A stretch of 64,000 bases of DNA from Wolfiporia cocos (GCA_029448655.1 JACCLO010000009.1:2232001-2296000), one strand, 5' to 3'. Positions 31,249-42,889 are shown, numbered from the stretch's first letter. Program-made: numbers and translations. The notes: generated by a model not told the origin, from the sequence alone.

Positions 31249-31301
31249 GGAGGCAAATCGGAGAATTTGTCGAGGACGACAAATGCTTAGGGTGGAGCTG
31301 A

Positions 31302-31946
31302 TGTTACAGTTATTCCGAATTTTCGCATATGCTGACAGAACTCACCATTGGGCGAATACAATACATGGACTTGTTGTGCAACCAACTCTCCTGGCTGCTC
31401 ATGACTCTACTGGGCCCATCCCCAGTTGTACTAGCATATAGGGCACATTTCACCTTTGGCAGTTCCAACTCTGCCCCTGTTTCATATTTATCATTCGTTA
31501 GCTGATAGATGGCGTTCAACCGCCATCACCATTCCTATCTATCATTTCAAATATATCACTACATACCTATCAAACGTTTGGTACCATAGTGTAGATAGTA
31601 CTGGTGACATCTGGGACGGACTTGACCCCTAAAACCCAATGTAGTATATAAACTCATGTACTTACTGTTGGAGCTCTTCAGCTCGACCTTGTTGTACAAA
31701 CAAGAAGTCTTATACTCATTCTCAAACATAGGAAACTATGCTCAGTATTTCTCTCGAGCAACCTGAACGACTAAGTCCTCGAAGTGCACACTGACTTAGG
31801 CAAGTCTTATATTCTATTTGACTTGCAACCTGAACAAATTATATCCTCTAATGTGTATTGGATATCAAACGATCTCCTAGGAACTTCACCTAGGACTTGA
31901 AGGCATCTAACGAGTATTTGCCTTGCATATATCCTTTGGACTATGT
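31302..31946 (+). repeat. 3' LTR of the element II copy, left part (family A)
   Basis: It starts TGTTACAGTTATTCCG and runs to TTTGGACTATGT, where element V is inserted. The remaining ~60 bp of this LTR lie at 55529-55592, 23.6 kb away (ACGTGCAGAAG ... CAACCCGTAACA). Confidence 0.88.
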
Positions 31947-32121
31947 TGTCACAAGAATTCCCTTGCTTTCCCGCTATTTTCTACTATTTTTCCGGCAATT
32001 CTACGAATTATCTATGACTTTCTAGACCAATAACTAGTTTATCACGGTTCATGACTATACGTTAAATACAAGCCGCTTGATGGCCACATTATCTCCCGTA
32101 ACGACGGTCTTATCTTATCAA
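31947..32121 (+). repeat. 5' LTR of element V, left part (family C)
   Basis: It begins TGTCACAAGAATTCCCTTGC and matches the start of the 3' LTR at 54065. It is broken at 32121 by the family D' LTR with target duplication ATCAA (32117-32121 and 43117-43121) and resumes at 43122. Confidence 0.9.
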
Positions 32122-32772
32122 TGACACAAACTTACTTATAGATTGTTGAGGCCTTGGTAGGACGCGGTACAAGGGTTATAAGCAGAGGTAAGAAGCTACT
32201 AGCTTGGGGGGCTAATAGCAGTAGTCGATAAATGAACTAGTCTGAGTCCTAAGCGACTCAGAGTAGGGTATATATACACGTCTAGTGGGACCTCTATCAG
32301 CGGGGTACAGACCCCGGACACCGTATGTACGGGCATGTGATAATAGTAGACCAAGGCTGAGTAATAGCCTGGTTGGGATATGCCATCGTGCTGACGCGCG
32401 ATGAGTAAGACCTATGGTGGAGTCTTGTGACGTGAAGTCTGGTTATCTACGGGTACCGATAAGATAAGGGGAACACTATCTACGAGAGATAAAGATAAGA
32501 TCGGAGGCCGGAACGGTTGACGTACATGTGATTGGTAAGTAGTTATGGAACGTGATAAGATTAGAGCTAAGTGAGACAATTACGTAGGAATTGTAGAACG
32601 TTAGGGAAAAATATGGGAAAATAAGCGTTAGCTTAGTGTTACGGTTATTTTTGATTTTTCGAACGCTGGCAGAACTCACCATAGGGTGAATACGGTACAG
32701 GGACTTGTTGCGCACCCAACCCCCTGGCTACTCGTGACTCTACTGGGCGTATCCCCAGTTGTACTAGCATGT

Positions 32773-34552
32773 TGACACAGAATGTGTCATACGTACATGT
32801 TTATGCCCTAACCCCTTCTACTAACGTTGAAGGTGTTGACAACGAGGTAACGTCGCATGGACTGACTAGGTAGACTCCAAGATAGAGAGTCTAAGGCATA
32901 GTGACGGCGTAGTCACCAGAGGCAGTCCCAGTCTAGCACGCAGTATGATGATGAGGTTACACATCCATTGTCGAGATTGATCAGTCTGAGGTTGTAAGAC
33001 CTCAGACGTCTACTTTATATACATGGAGACCGGCCGCTACCTAATGAAGGGCCTGCCCTAATGGCATGGTCTGTGCGCGCCCCTAAAGGTCACGCGTATG
33101 TATTATGTAAGTAGGGGATCACGTGACAGTATGTCCTGACGGACAGGTTGTGTTATACCGCTACACTACGTTGCACTGGTCATGTGACTACTAGAACGTG
33201 AGCTCCTGGGTTCGAGCCAGGGAGGGGGTAATACATTAACAACATGCCACAGAAATCTGTGACATTACCTCCGCTTCATGTTCAGCGTCCTCGCTGAAGG
33301 ACTAACTCCCAATCCTGCCTGTCGGCAATCCTGTACGCTTTGACTAATATCCTGTAAAACTCCACAGGGGGAAACCCATGTTCAGCATCCTCTCGCCTTT
33401 GCATTGCATCGCTTGGCAGCGCCGTTGAGATGCATGACTTAGTGGTGAGCTGCTCATTTGGAACCCAAGCGCAATGTCCCATCTGGGCTCACACAAGGGA
33501 CCAGGCTCATCGTCACCAGTGAGAGGCCTTCGCAGGCAACCTCACGATGCGTTGCTAGGGTTCTAAGACGTGAATGACGTGGTTGTATTTACTGATAGTG
33601 GCCCGCTCTGGGGGGTACGGATGTTGGTTGGTGGTTATGTTGAACTATGTCGTTCGTCGTCCATGTGGACTGACCGTGTCGAGTGTGGGGTTACGCCGAA
33701 GCGCTTCACATACCCACTGGTCTATGGATGGTTGTGCCGCCCAGGACGTACGCCGGAAAGGTCGTACCGTTGGTCCTGCTATCGCTCAACAGCGAGGGCG
33801 GGCTTTGTTCTTCCACTCCTCTAGTTGGACAGGGCATACCGCCGCCGACGTCGCTTCGACCGTGCTCCTTGACAGGAGACTCCGGGCGTGTCGTGCAAGT
33901 GGTTGCCATGACAACGCTTGTATGGGGGGCAGGCGAGTTCATGCCGACCTCCTCTTCAAGGAGGTGCCCCCGCCGCGTCGTCTGTCCTACAGAGTGGGAA
34001 ACCCAAGGCCCCAAGGCGCAGAGCGCACCAAGGGGGGTTGGTAAAGTAGACTGATCAATATGACACAGAATGTGTCATACGTACATGTTTATGCCCTAAC
34101 CCCTTCTACTAATGTTGAAGGTGTTGACAACGAGGTAACGTCGCATGGACTGACTAGGTAGACTCCAAGATAGAGAGTCTAAGGCATAGTGACGGCGTAG
34201 TCACCAGAGGCAGTCCCAGTCTAGCACGCAGTATGATGATGAGGTTACACATCCATTGTCGAGATTGATCAGTCTGAGGTTGTAAGACCTCAGACGTCTA
34301 CTTTATATACATGGAGACCGGCCGCTACCTAATGAAGGGCCTGCCCTAATGGCATGGTCTGTGCGCGCCCCTAAAGGTCACGCGTATGTATTATGTAAGG
34401 AGGGGATCACGTGACAGTATGTCCTGACGGACAGGTTGTGTTATACCGCTACACTACGTTGCACTGGTCATGTGACTACTAGAACGTGAGCTCCTGGGTT
34501 CGAGCCAGGGAGGGGGTAATACATTAAAAACATGCCACAGAAATCTGTGACA
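32773..34552 (-). mobile_element. Non-autonomous LTR element E
   Basis: Two 492-bp LTRs (32773-33264 and 34061-34552) differ at three positions that I could count. They flank a 796-bp interior and are bordered by the perfect duplication CATGT (32768-32772 and 34553-34557). Minus orientation is inferred from the purine-rich tract GAAGCGGAGGTAA next to the left LTR, almost the same as in element III. The interior has no protease, RT or integrase match; its open frames look like chance. It lies in the 5' LTR of element II. Confidence 0.93.
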
Positions 34553-35179
34553 CATGTAGGGCGTGTTTCACCTTTGGCAGATCCCACTCTGCCCTCGTTT
34601 CATGTTTATCATTTGTTAGCTGATAGATGGCGTTCAACCGCCATCATCATTCCTCGCTATCGTTTCAGATATAACACTCCATACTTATCAAATGTTTGGT
34701 ACTATAGCGTAGATAGTAGCGGTGACATCTGGGACAGACTTGACCCCTGGAAATCCTACGTAGTATATAAACTCATGTACTTACCATCGAGGCTCTTCAG
34801 CTCGACCTTGTTGTATAAACAAGAAGTCTTATACTCGTTCTCAAACGTAGGAAACTACGCTCAGTATTTCTCACTCGAGCAATCGAACAACTAAGTCCTC
34901 GAAGTGCACACTGACTTCTCGGACTTAGGCGAGTCTTATATTCTATTCGACTCGCACCTGAACAGATTATATCCTCTAACGTGTATTGGATATTAACCAA
35001 TCTCCTAAGGACTTCACTTAGGACCCGAAGGCATCTAACGAGTATTTGCCTTGCATACGGCGACGTGCCTACATGCAGAAGAACGATCTATATTCGCGAT
35101 TCGAATATACAAACGGGTATTCGACCCGTAACAGAAGGTCGAGCTTATCACACCCTCACCTACCACGGTGTAAGGGCAC

Positions 35180-37027
35180 ATGATATTTGGACCAGAATTC
35201 CCAGCACGACTGATTGAACTCTTGCCCGAGGACATTCAGGGAGTCTACAGACTCAACCAATACGAGTGGACTGACACCATTGGAGCCTTCCGTAATCGCG
35301 GAGGAATTGTTGTCATCCCCAGAGAAGATAGGGCATCGAAGTGGGTACAAGTATACCCCTCCGCAGGAACGACCGCTTGGGAAATAACACGTGAAGCGTT
35401 CGAACGATTCGGAGAAATCCCTCTGATGTCAACCGCGACGTTGACCGAAAACGAAACCGAAACCATCAACAGAACCTTCGATGCCGATGGAAATACGAAT
35501 CAGCCTTCGGGCGCCACAGGAATGGCAGGAATTGAGCGCATCAGAGATGATGGGAGAAATCCTGGAAACTTTACAGGAACAGATAACAGCCAGACCGGAG
35601 GACAGGACCCTCCAGGATTTATATCTGCTTTTGCGCAGAGTGGGATTGGGTCTATGGCTGGAGGAGCAAACCTCTTTGGAAACCCCCCACAGAACGCACC
35701 TGGAATGGTTAGCAGAGGAAATCCGTCTTGGACTAGCCCAAGCGGAGGAATGGGAACAACAAATCCAGGAACATGGCCTTCAGGCCTATTTGGACGAACC
35801 TCCGCAAATACAAGCGGAGGAGGATTGGGAGGAAACTTCGGACTCGGAGGAGGGAATACCCCCCCTCCTGGAGGACTCGGAGGAGGAACCCCCGCGAACC
35901 CCGGAGGAGGAAACCCTGGAGGGAACCCAGGGAACCCCGGAGGAAACCCAGGAAACCCGGGTGGAGGATACCCGGGAGGAGGAGGACCCCCAGGAGGGCC
36001 TCCACCACCGAATGCGCCGCAGCCTCAACCTCCGGCGCCGAACCCGTACTACCGACCCCCAATGATAAAGATCAATCCCCCAGACGTATTCGACGGGGAA
36101 CGATCCGACATGCAGAACTTCATAAACCAGTGCAATTCCTGGTTTACGATGTACGAAACGTCATTCCAGAACGACATTCAGAGAGTGATCTTTATCCTCT
36201 CTTATATTTCGAACAAGGGGAAAACGGGCCAATGGAAACAGAATTATCACCGGGTTTATACAAACCCCCAGACGAAACGATTCTTCCCGCCTAGTCTTGC
36301 ACAGTTTGATGCAGACTTCCAGAAAGCCTTTGGAGCCATCGAAGAGGTACAGAAGGTGCGGAAGAAAATCCTGGACATAACCCAAGACAGGAAGGACATC
36401 GATGATTATATCACCGAGTTCAACAACTTGGCCGGGAAGGCCCAGTACGATCGATACAGCGCGGACGGAAACGCGTTGCTCATAACCCTCTTCGAGAAAG
36501 GGTTACCCAAACATACGACCCGATACATCATCGGCGTTCGGCCGCTACCAGCGACCATTGATGAATGGCAGTCCGCTGCCTCATACTATGAAAATACGTA
36601 CAAGATATTCTTGAAACGGGATAAACCGTTTGTCAAGAAAAAGGCTTGGCAAGCCTCGAACCAGAATAACGGACGCACTAGTGCTCCACAGACAACCGCA
36701 CTGAAAGATCCGAATGCGATGGATGTAGATCAAATGACCACCCAGGAAAGGGACGATCACATCAAGAAGGGAAAGTGTTTCACCTGTCATCAGCCAGGGC
36801 ATATGTCGCGAGAATGTCCGAAGAAGCCAAGGAAGCCAGCCCGCCCTAGGCGGACCACTCGAAAAACCGAGGAAGAAGAAGCCGAGCAAGAAGCTCGCAT
36901 CGAAGAAGTCTCAGAAGAAGAGACTGAATACATCACCGCGAACAGAGCGGTCACAGCGATTAGGGCCCTGAAAGCCAAGAACCCCGAGCTCCTAGCACGG
37001 CTCGTAGAAGAACAGGATTTTGCCTAG
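35180..37027 (+). CDS. gag: Gag of element II
   Basis: An intact 615-codon frame starts MIFGPEFPARLIELLPED. Residues 1-85 form an acidic, folded-looking N-terminal domain. About 100-290 is a low-complexity Gly/Pro/Asn region (GGNPGNPGGNPGNPGG). The retrotransposon Gag core follows (INPPDVFDGERSDMQNFINQ ... YITEFNNLAGKAQYDRYSAD). A standard CCHC zinc knuckle, CFTCHQPGHMSREC, is at residues 533-546, then a basic stretch and an acidic tail. The stop at 37027 precedes the pol ATG by 89 bases, with another stop in the pol frame between them, so reinitiation rather than frameshifting is suggested for pol, unless the copy is mutated there. Confidence 0.9.
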   Translation: MIFGPEFPARLIELLPEDIQGVYRLNQYEWTDTIGAFRNRGGIVVIPREDRASKWVQVYPSAGTTAWEITREAFERFGEIPLMSTATLTENETETINRTFDADGNTNQPSGATGMAGIERIRDDGRNPGNFTGTDNSQTGGQDPPGFISAFAQSGIGSMAGGANLFGNPPQNAPGMVSRGNPSWTSPSGGMGTTNPGTWPSGLFGRTSANTSGGGLGGNFGLGGGNTPPPGGLGGGTPANPGGGNPGGNPGNPGGNPGNPGGGYPGGGGPPGGPPPPNAPQPQPPAPNPYYRPPMIKINPPDVFDGERSDMQNFINQCNSWFTMYETSFQNDIQRVIFILSYISNKGKTGQWKQNYHRVYTNPQTKRFFPPSLAQFDADFQKAFGAIEEVQKVRKKILDITQDRKDIDDYITEFNNLAGKAQYDRYSADGNALLITLFEKGLPKHTTRYIIGVRPLPATIDEWQSAASYYENTYKIFLKRDKPFVKKKAWQASNQNNGRTSAPQTTALKDPNAMDVDQMTTQERDDHIKKGKCFTCHQPGHMSRECPKKPRKPARPRRTTRKTEEEEAEQEARIEEVSEEETEYITANRAVTAIRALKAKNPELLARLVEEQDFA

Positions 37028-37116
37028 GAGGGAAGCCCACGGTCTTACCCTCCGAGAAAGCAGCGCATGTAATTACCTCATTCGAGAAGAATTGATCCCT
37101 CTTCATCCCGGTAATC

Positions 37117-40100
37117 ATGACGCTGGCAAAACCCGTGAAGTGCAATGCACTAATCGACTCAGGAGCAATGTCGAACCTGATCCACAGCAGAGTGGTAGAA
37201 AAATACAAGGTGCCCACGCAACCCTTGAAGAACCCGATCATCGTCAAAAATGTTGACGGAACAGAAAACAAAGATGGGCGAATAGACCGAGAAGCCACCA
37301 TACTACTACGATATCCGAAGACCCAGAAAACGCGAAAGGTCCGATTCCTGGTAGGATCAATCGGAACAGAGAATATGATTCTAGGGTATGGATGGCTAAA
37401 AGACGAAAACCCCACAATCGACTGGAAGGACCAAACAGTCGATGTACGATCGATGCTAGGGGCAGAAGAAAAGAAACAGGAAACCACAATCCGAATGGAT
37501 ATGGTAGAAATGGTAGTTGCCCCAGAAGGGAAAATTCCAACAAGGGGGACCCAAGAAGCTGCAGGGTACGACCTTTACGCCGCAGAAGAAACCGAGATTC
37601 CCGCCGGAGGATGGAAACTCGTCTCCACAGGAGTAAAAATGAAGATCCCGAAGGGATCGTATGGAAGGTTGGCCGGACGATCAGGCAACACCCTCAGACA
37701 CGGATTGGTAGTACAAGCCGGAGTCATAGACTCGGACTACCGAGGAGACGTCGGAGCCATCGTCTTCAACTACTCAGACAAGGCACATAGAATTATCCCG
37801 GGCATGCGAATAGCCCAGATAATTTTCGAACGGCACCTCACCCCCAACATTATAGAGGTCGAAGACCTAGATGAAACAGAACGAGGGGAGAAAGGATTTG
37901 GATCCACGGACCAGCCAGAAGAAACAGCGCAGCGGCTCTATACTCCCGAGGAGTACGAAGCGATCCGACGCTTTGCAAAAGATAACCCTAGGATCATAGG
38001 AAAGAAAGGGGAGACACGAAAGAAGTTCCGAACAAAGATACAAATCATCAACGCTGTCAGGAAAGCGCTGACGAAATCCCAGGAATTCGCGCAGAAAACC
38101 CCCGAGCCAGAACGAACAATTGAGGAGATGGTCCCGAAACACCTACTGGACTTCGCCAAGGTGTTCAGCAAGGAGTCCGCAGCAGCGTTCCCCCCGTTGA
38201 GACCATGGGACCACGCAATCGAATTAAAACCCGATTTCGTGCCGAAAGACTGCAAAGTCTATGCACTCTCGCCTAAAGAGCAACAGGCGCTGGACGAATT
38301 CCTAAAAGAAAATTTGGCCAAGGGATTCATAGTCCCTTCCAAATCCCCGATGGCGTCACCATTCTTTTTCGTTCCAAAGAAAGACAGCGGCCTACGACCC
38401 TGTCAAGATTATCGATATCTGAACGAAGGGACGATAAAGAACGTCTATCCCTTGCCACTGATCTCAGAGCTCCTGGAAAAGCTAAAAGGAGCAAAGATCT
38501 TCACAAAAATGGACCTTAGAGCGGGATACAACAACGTGCGGATCAAGAAGGGAGACGAATGGAAAGCAGCCTTCAAAACAAACCGAGGGTTGTACGAGCC
38601 CACAGTTATGTTTTTCGGATTGTGCAACGCACCCGGGACCTTTCAGGCAATGATGAATGAAATCCTGAAAGAAGAAATCCTCGAAGGATGGGTACTCATT
38701 TATATGGACGACATCCTCGTTTTCTCAGAAGATGAGAAAACACACAAAGAACGGGAACGGCGGATCCTTCAGAAATTAGTAGACAACCACCTCTTTGTGA
38801 AACCCGAGAAATGCGCCTTTGGCGTCGACTGAGTTGAGTTCCTAGGGCTGGTCATCACCCCAGGGAACATCCAGATGGACCCAGCGAAACTCAATGGGAT
38901 TAAAGAATGGCCGACTCCCCGAAATCTCAAGGAAGTCAGATCCTTCCTAGGGTTTGCGAACTTCTATCGAAAATTCATCGACCACTACTCAACGCACGCA
39001 CGACCCCTGGTAGACCTCACAAAAACGGTCACAGGAACGGGGTTCCAGTGGACGGACAAAGAACAGAGAGCGTTTGACTTCATGAAGCAGGCATTCACGA
39101 CGGCGCCCGCGCTAGGAACACCAGACAAGGAAAAACCATTCATCCTCGAAACAGATGCATCTCAGTTCGCCACAGGAGCAGTGCTGAAACAACCAGATGA
39201 AACAGGGCGCGAACGGCCAGTGGGATATCTCTCACAATCCCTGACATCAACAGAATGGAACTACGAAATCTACGATCGCGAACTACTCGGAATAGTCCGA
39301 GCATTAGAAGAATGGTGGCACCTATTGGAAGGAGCACCGCATCGGATCTTGATCCGAAGTGATCATCAGAACCTGACGTACTGGAGAAGCGCACAGCGCC
39401 TAAATCGGCGACAAGCGAGATGGCATCTATTCCTTTCACAATTCGACCTGAAATTGCAGCACGTCCCCGGAAGGAAACTAGTCATGGCCGACACACTTTC
39501 CAGGTTGTACCACCTGGACGAAAGCAACGAGGACAACAAGGGAATCACCATGATTCCAGACGAACTCATTGTCCATGCAATCCAGATCCCAATCATTGAT
39601 CGAATCAAGAACGCCAACAATCGAGATGAATCTGCGGAACAGGCGATCCGTGCTCTAGGGGGCACAGGCGAATTCCCCGCGAGAACCACCACAGATGAAT
39701 GGCAACAAACGGATGGAATACTGCTCTACAGGGGCAGGATGTACGTGCCAAAAGACGAGGACTTTCGACGGGACGTCATCTCAAAATATCACGACATGAT
39801 CCCGGCCGGACACCCTGGGATCTGGGGTACAACAGTACAGGTTACGACCCACTTCTGGTGGCCTGACATGAGAACAATGATAGCGGAATACGTCCGGGGC
39901 TGTGCAATCTGTCAACAGATGAAACCTGATAGGAATCCGCTAAAATCCCCTTTGCAACCAATACCGACATGGGAAGACGCCCTCCCCTTCTCACAGTGCT
40001 CGGTCGATTTTGTCACCGACCTGCCAAGAGTCGGAAAGTATGACTCCATGATGGTGATTGTTGACCATGGCCTATCCAAGGCCATCTCTCTCACCCCATG

Positions 40101-41673
40101 CGACGAAACAATTACAAGTGAAGGAGCCGCAGAAATATTCCATCGAAAGATATATTCACAATACGGCATCCCCCGAAAAATCATCTCGGATAGGGGACCA
40201 CAATTCGCATCAAAACTATTCAGGGAATTATGCAAGCTGCAGGGAACGGAGTCAGCGATGAGTACAGCATACCATCCCCAGACAGACGGACAAACGGAAA
40301 GGATGAACCAACAAATCGAAGTATACCTTCGTATCTATTGCATGAACGACCCTTTCCAATGGGTACAACGACTGCCTGACGTCGAGTTTGCGCACAACAC
40401 CAGACGGACCGAAAACCGGCCAGCGCCACTTGAAATAATCCTAGGATACATCCCGAGAGGATTCCCAGACTATGACAGAGTAGGGAACGTCCCGGCAGCT
40501 GTCGACAGGATCAAGAAGGTCAAAGAGGCGCAAAAAATGGCATTCATCGCGCATGAATTAGCCCAGAAAAGAATGGCGGGGCGGTTTCTTAGGGAACTGC
40601 CAAAGCTTGAGAAAGGGGACAAGGTCTGGCTCGATGCCAAGAACCTAACGATCCCCTATGAATCAAACAAACTGGCACCAAAAAGAGAAGGACCCTTCAC
40701 CATCACAGAAAAGATGGGACCCACGACATACCGGTTGCAGTTACCGGCGAGCTGGGAAATTCATCCGGTATTCCACGCTGCCCTACTAAAACCATTCAAA
40801 GAAACAAGGGTGCACGGACCCAATTACCTACGGCCGCCACCGGATATCATTAAGGGGCAGGAGGAATATGAAGTCGAAGCTATCTTGGCTGACAGATGGC
40901 AAGGAAAGAAGCATCAATACTTCGTCAAGTGGAAAGGCTATGCCACGGCCGACAACTCATGGGAAGACGAGGCGAACTTGGAGCATTCCAAGGAGCTGAT
41001 AAAAAGCTACCACCGAGTGCGAGTCAGAACAACCCCAACACTCGAAAGCCGAACAGTAATAGTATGTCGACGACTCACCATCAGCTCCCCCGTCGCACCA
41101 CGACTCCCGGTGACGCAGACCGTCGAGAAGGTCGGCCGAGAGGTACGCCACCGAGGAGGTATTCCCCCCAACACCTACAGATCAGACACGCCCTCCTCTG
41201 GTATAGGGCCGAGGGACCCTTTGCTGGCCGAGCCGATGGCTGGACGGCCCTCTTCGACATCGCGCAGGATCTCACCCACGTATACAGCTCGTACCAGAAC
41301 ATCACCGAGGACCTCGTCCGAATGGAGGGGCAGATCAGAGCACAGAGAGAGGGACTCGAGCTACTCACCGACCGACTTATCGACAGACTGGCCACCACGA
41401 CGACGGCACGACTACGACATGCGCTCAACGACTTCAAGGATCACGAGCACACTACTCCCAACCGACCCGAATATGTACCACGACCCGCCCGCTTTTTCAC
41501 CACCAACAAACGACGCCGAGTTGCAAGGCCGTTTAATTTTATGGAACGTGATCGAGTATTATTTCCTCTGCCTACCGAGACTCAGAGAGCCCGCCGAACA
41601 GGAGTTAGAGACCCGACGACACGTATTTCTGGTATGGGAGGCGACGGGAGATGTGAACCACCTGCACGCCTGA
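37117..41673 (+). pseudogene. pol: Pol of element II: PR-dUTPase-RT-RH-IN-chromodomain, one stop in RT
   Basis: The polyprotein has a protease ([10 protein letters not shown], Asp14), then a complete dUTPase (residues about 132-265), a linker, RT (YMDD at 529-532; 38701-38712), RNase H (LETDASQFATGAVLKQ), integrase (GCAICQQM; DFVTDLPRVG; ISDRGPQFASKL; QTERMNQQIEVYL) and a chromodomain (about 40864-41013, YEVEAILADRW ... YFVKWKGYATADNSWEDE). The only break up to the chromodomain is TGA at 38830-38832, where the second copy has CGA (Arg), so a C-to-T change explains it. The frame stays open past the chromodomain to 41673, but that tail is low complexity where another frame looks coding. Readthrough aside, the stop should block RNase H and integrase. 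Confidence 0.92.
37510..37911 (+). other. dUTPase domain inside element II Pol
   Basis: dUTPase hydrolyses dUTP to dUMP and limits uracil in new DNA. All five motifs of the trimeric family are present in order: GYDLYAAEE (motif 1), [10 protein letters not shown] (2), [17 protein letters not shown] with the catalytic Asp (3), [10 protein letters not shown] (4) and [10 protein letters not shown] (5). The domain lies directly after the protease and before RT, in frame with both. Confidence 0.93.
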
Positions 41674-42125
41674 CGAGCCCTAGGGCTACCCCAGCGCGAC
41701 AGCGAAGAGCGAATAGCACGCCGCCTATTCGACGATCTCCTTCGGTGCAGAGCATTACCCGCGAGGAGTTTGAGCGAGGTACGAGGGAGCACAAACGAGA
41801 CACCACCTCCCTACCCGCATGGGCAGCACGGAATCTTCACCGAGCCGCACACCACTGGAGGTACCAACATAACGAATACCTCCGCGATATCCCTTCCCTA
41901 CGGGTACCAGCGAGACCTTCACCCGAGCAGCCGTGTCGACAATGTGGTTCCACTAACCACTGGATCCTCGACTGCCCCGACTATATTTGCCGAACTTGTG
42001 GGCTCAATCAACCAGGTCATCGACAGAATGAATGCCGCCAACACTTCGTATGGCGAACTCCTACGACCCCGTCCCTCAGCAGGAACGGCGACATCTACAA
42101 CGAGCAGGATGCCGAGGCACTCTGA
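41064..42125 (+). CDS. Extra 3' ORF of element II with two zinc knuckles
   Basis: A 353-codon frame starts MSTTHHQLPRRTTTPG. It overlaps the last ~600 bases of the pol frame in another frame and ends 54 bases before the 3' LTR. Residues about 35-130 look folded and partly coiled-coil (QIRHALLWYRAEG, ITEDLVRMEGQIRAQREGLE). Residues 291-304 are a standard CX2CX4HX4C knuckle (CRQCGSTNHWILDC), followed by CRTCGLNQPGHRQNEC (309-324). The middle (about 165-240) is low complexity, whereas the pol-frame reading there (RLILWNVIEYYFLCLPRLRE) looks better. A frameshift, spliced form or two overlapping products is therefore possible. The decayed second copy shows the same pattern. I know of no standard gypsy gene of this kind; a second nucleocapsid-like protein is one guess. 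Confidence 0.65.
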   Translation: MSTTHHQLPRRTTTPGDADRREGRPRGTPPRRYSPQHLQIRHALLWYRAEGPFAGRADGWTALFDIAQDLTHVYSSYQNITEDLVRMEGQIRAQREGLELLTDRLIDRLATTTTARLRHALNDFKDHEHTTPNRPEYVPRPARFFTTNKRRRVARPFNFMERDRVLFPLPTETQRARRTGVRDPTTRISGMGGDGRCEPPARLTSPRATPARQRRANSTPPIRRSPSVQSITREEFERGTREHKRDTTSLPAWAARNLHRAAHHWRYQHNEYLRDIPSLRVPARPSPEQPCRQCGSTNHWILDCPDYICRTCGLNQPGHRQNECRQHFVWRTPTTPSLSRNGDIYNEQDAEAL

Positions 42126-42179
42126 GGAGGGGAACTTGGAGGATCCGTCGAGGCCGACGAATGCCTAGGGAGAGGCTGA

Positions 42180-42889
42180 TGTTACGGTTATTTTAATTTT
42201 TCGAATATCGACAGAACTCACCACCGGGCGAATACGATACAGGGACTTGTTGCGCAACCAACCCCCTGGCTACTCGTGACTCTACTGGGCGTATCCCCAG
42301 TTGTACTAGCATGTAGGGCGTGTTTCACTTTTGACAGATCCAACTCTGTCCCCGTTTCATGTTTATCATTCGTTAGCTGACAGATGGCGTTCAACCGCCA
42401 TCATCATTTCTATCTATCATTTCAGACATATCACTACATACTTATCAAACGTTTGGTACTATAGCGTAGATAGTAGCGGTGACATCTGGGACGAACTTGA
42501 CCCCTGAAACTTAGCGTAGTATAAAAGCTCATGTACTTATTGTCGAAGCTCTTCAGCTCGACCTTGTTGTATAAACAAGAAGTCTTATACTCGTTCTCAA
42601 ACGTAGGAAACTACGCTCAGTATTTCTCACTCGAGCAATCGAACAACTAAGTCCTCGAAGTGCACACTGACTTCTCGGACTTAGGCGAGTCTTATATTCT
42701 ATTCGACTCGCACCTGAACAGATTATATCCTCTAACGCGTATTGGATATTAACCGATCTCCTAAGGACTTCACTTAGGACCCGAAGGCATCTAACGAGTA
42801 TTTGCCTTGCATACGGCGACGTGCCTACGTGCAGAAGAACGATCTATATTCGCGACTCGAATATACGAACGGGTATTCGACCCGTAACA
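42180..42889 (+). repeat. 3' LTR of element II (family A)
   Basis: It starts TGTTACGGTTATTTTAA and ends TATTCGACCCGTAACA, 710 bp. A TATAAAAG box lies near 42521. Confidence 0.92.

Larger units (their letters stand above)
26734..31301 (+). mobile_element. Decayed second copy of gypsy element II (5' half lost)
   Basis: The internal sequence starts inside RT and runs through RNase H, integrase, chromodomain and the extra 3' ORF to a family A 3' LTR at 31302. Gag, protease, dUTPase and most of RT are missing. A minus-strand family C LTR (27682-28303) and a family F LTR (30747-31176) are inserted. Compared with element II it carries many stops, most explainable as TGG-to-TGA/TAG or CGA/CAA-to-TGA changes. 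Confidence 0.88.

Noticed and set aside
33570..34054. Overlapping frames of 84-156 codons inside element E
   Set aside because: No similarity to Gag, protease or RT was seen, several overlap in different frames, and the composition is not protein-like.
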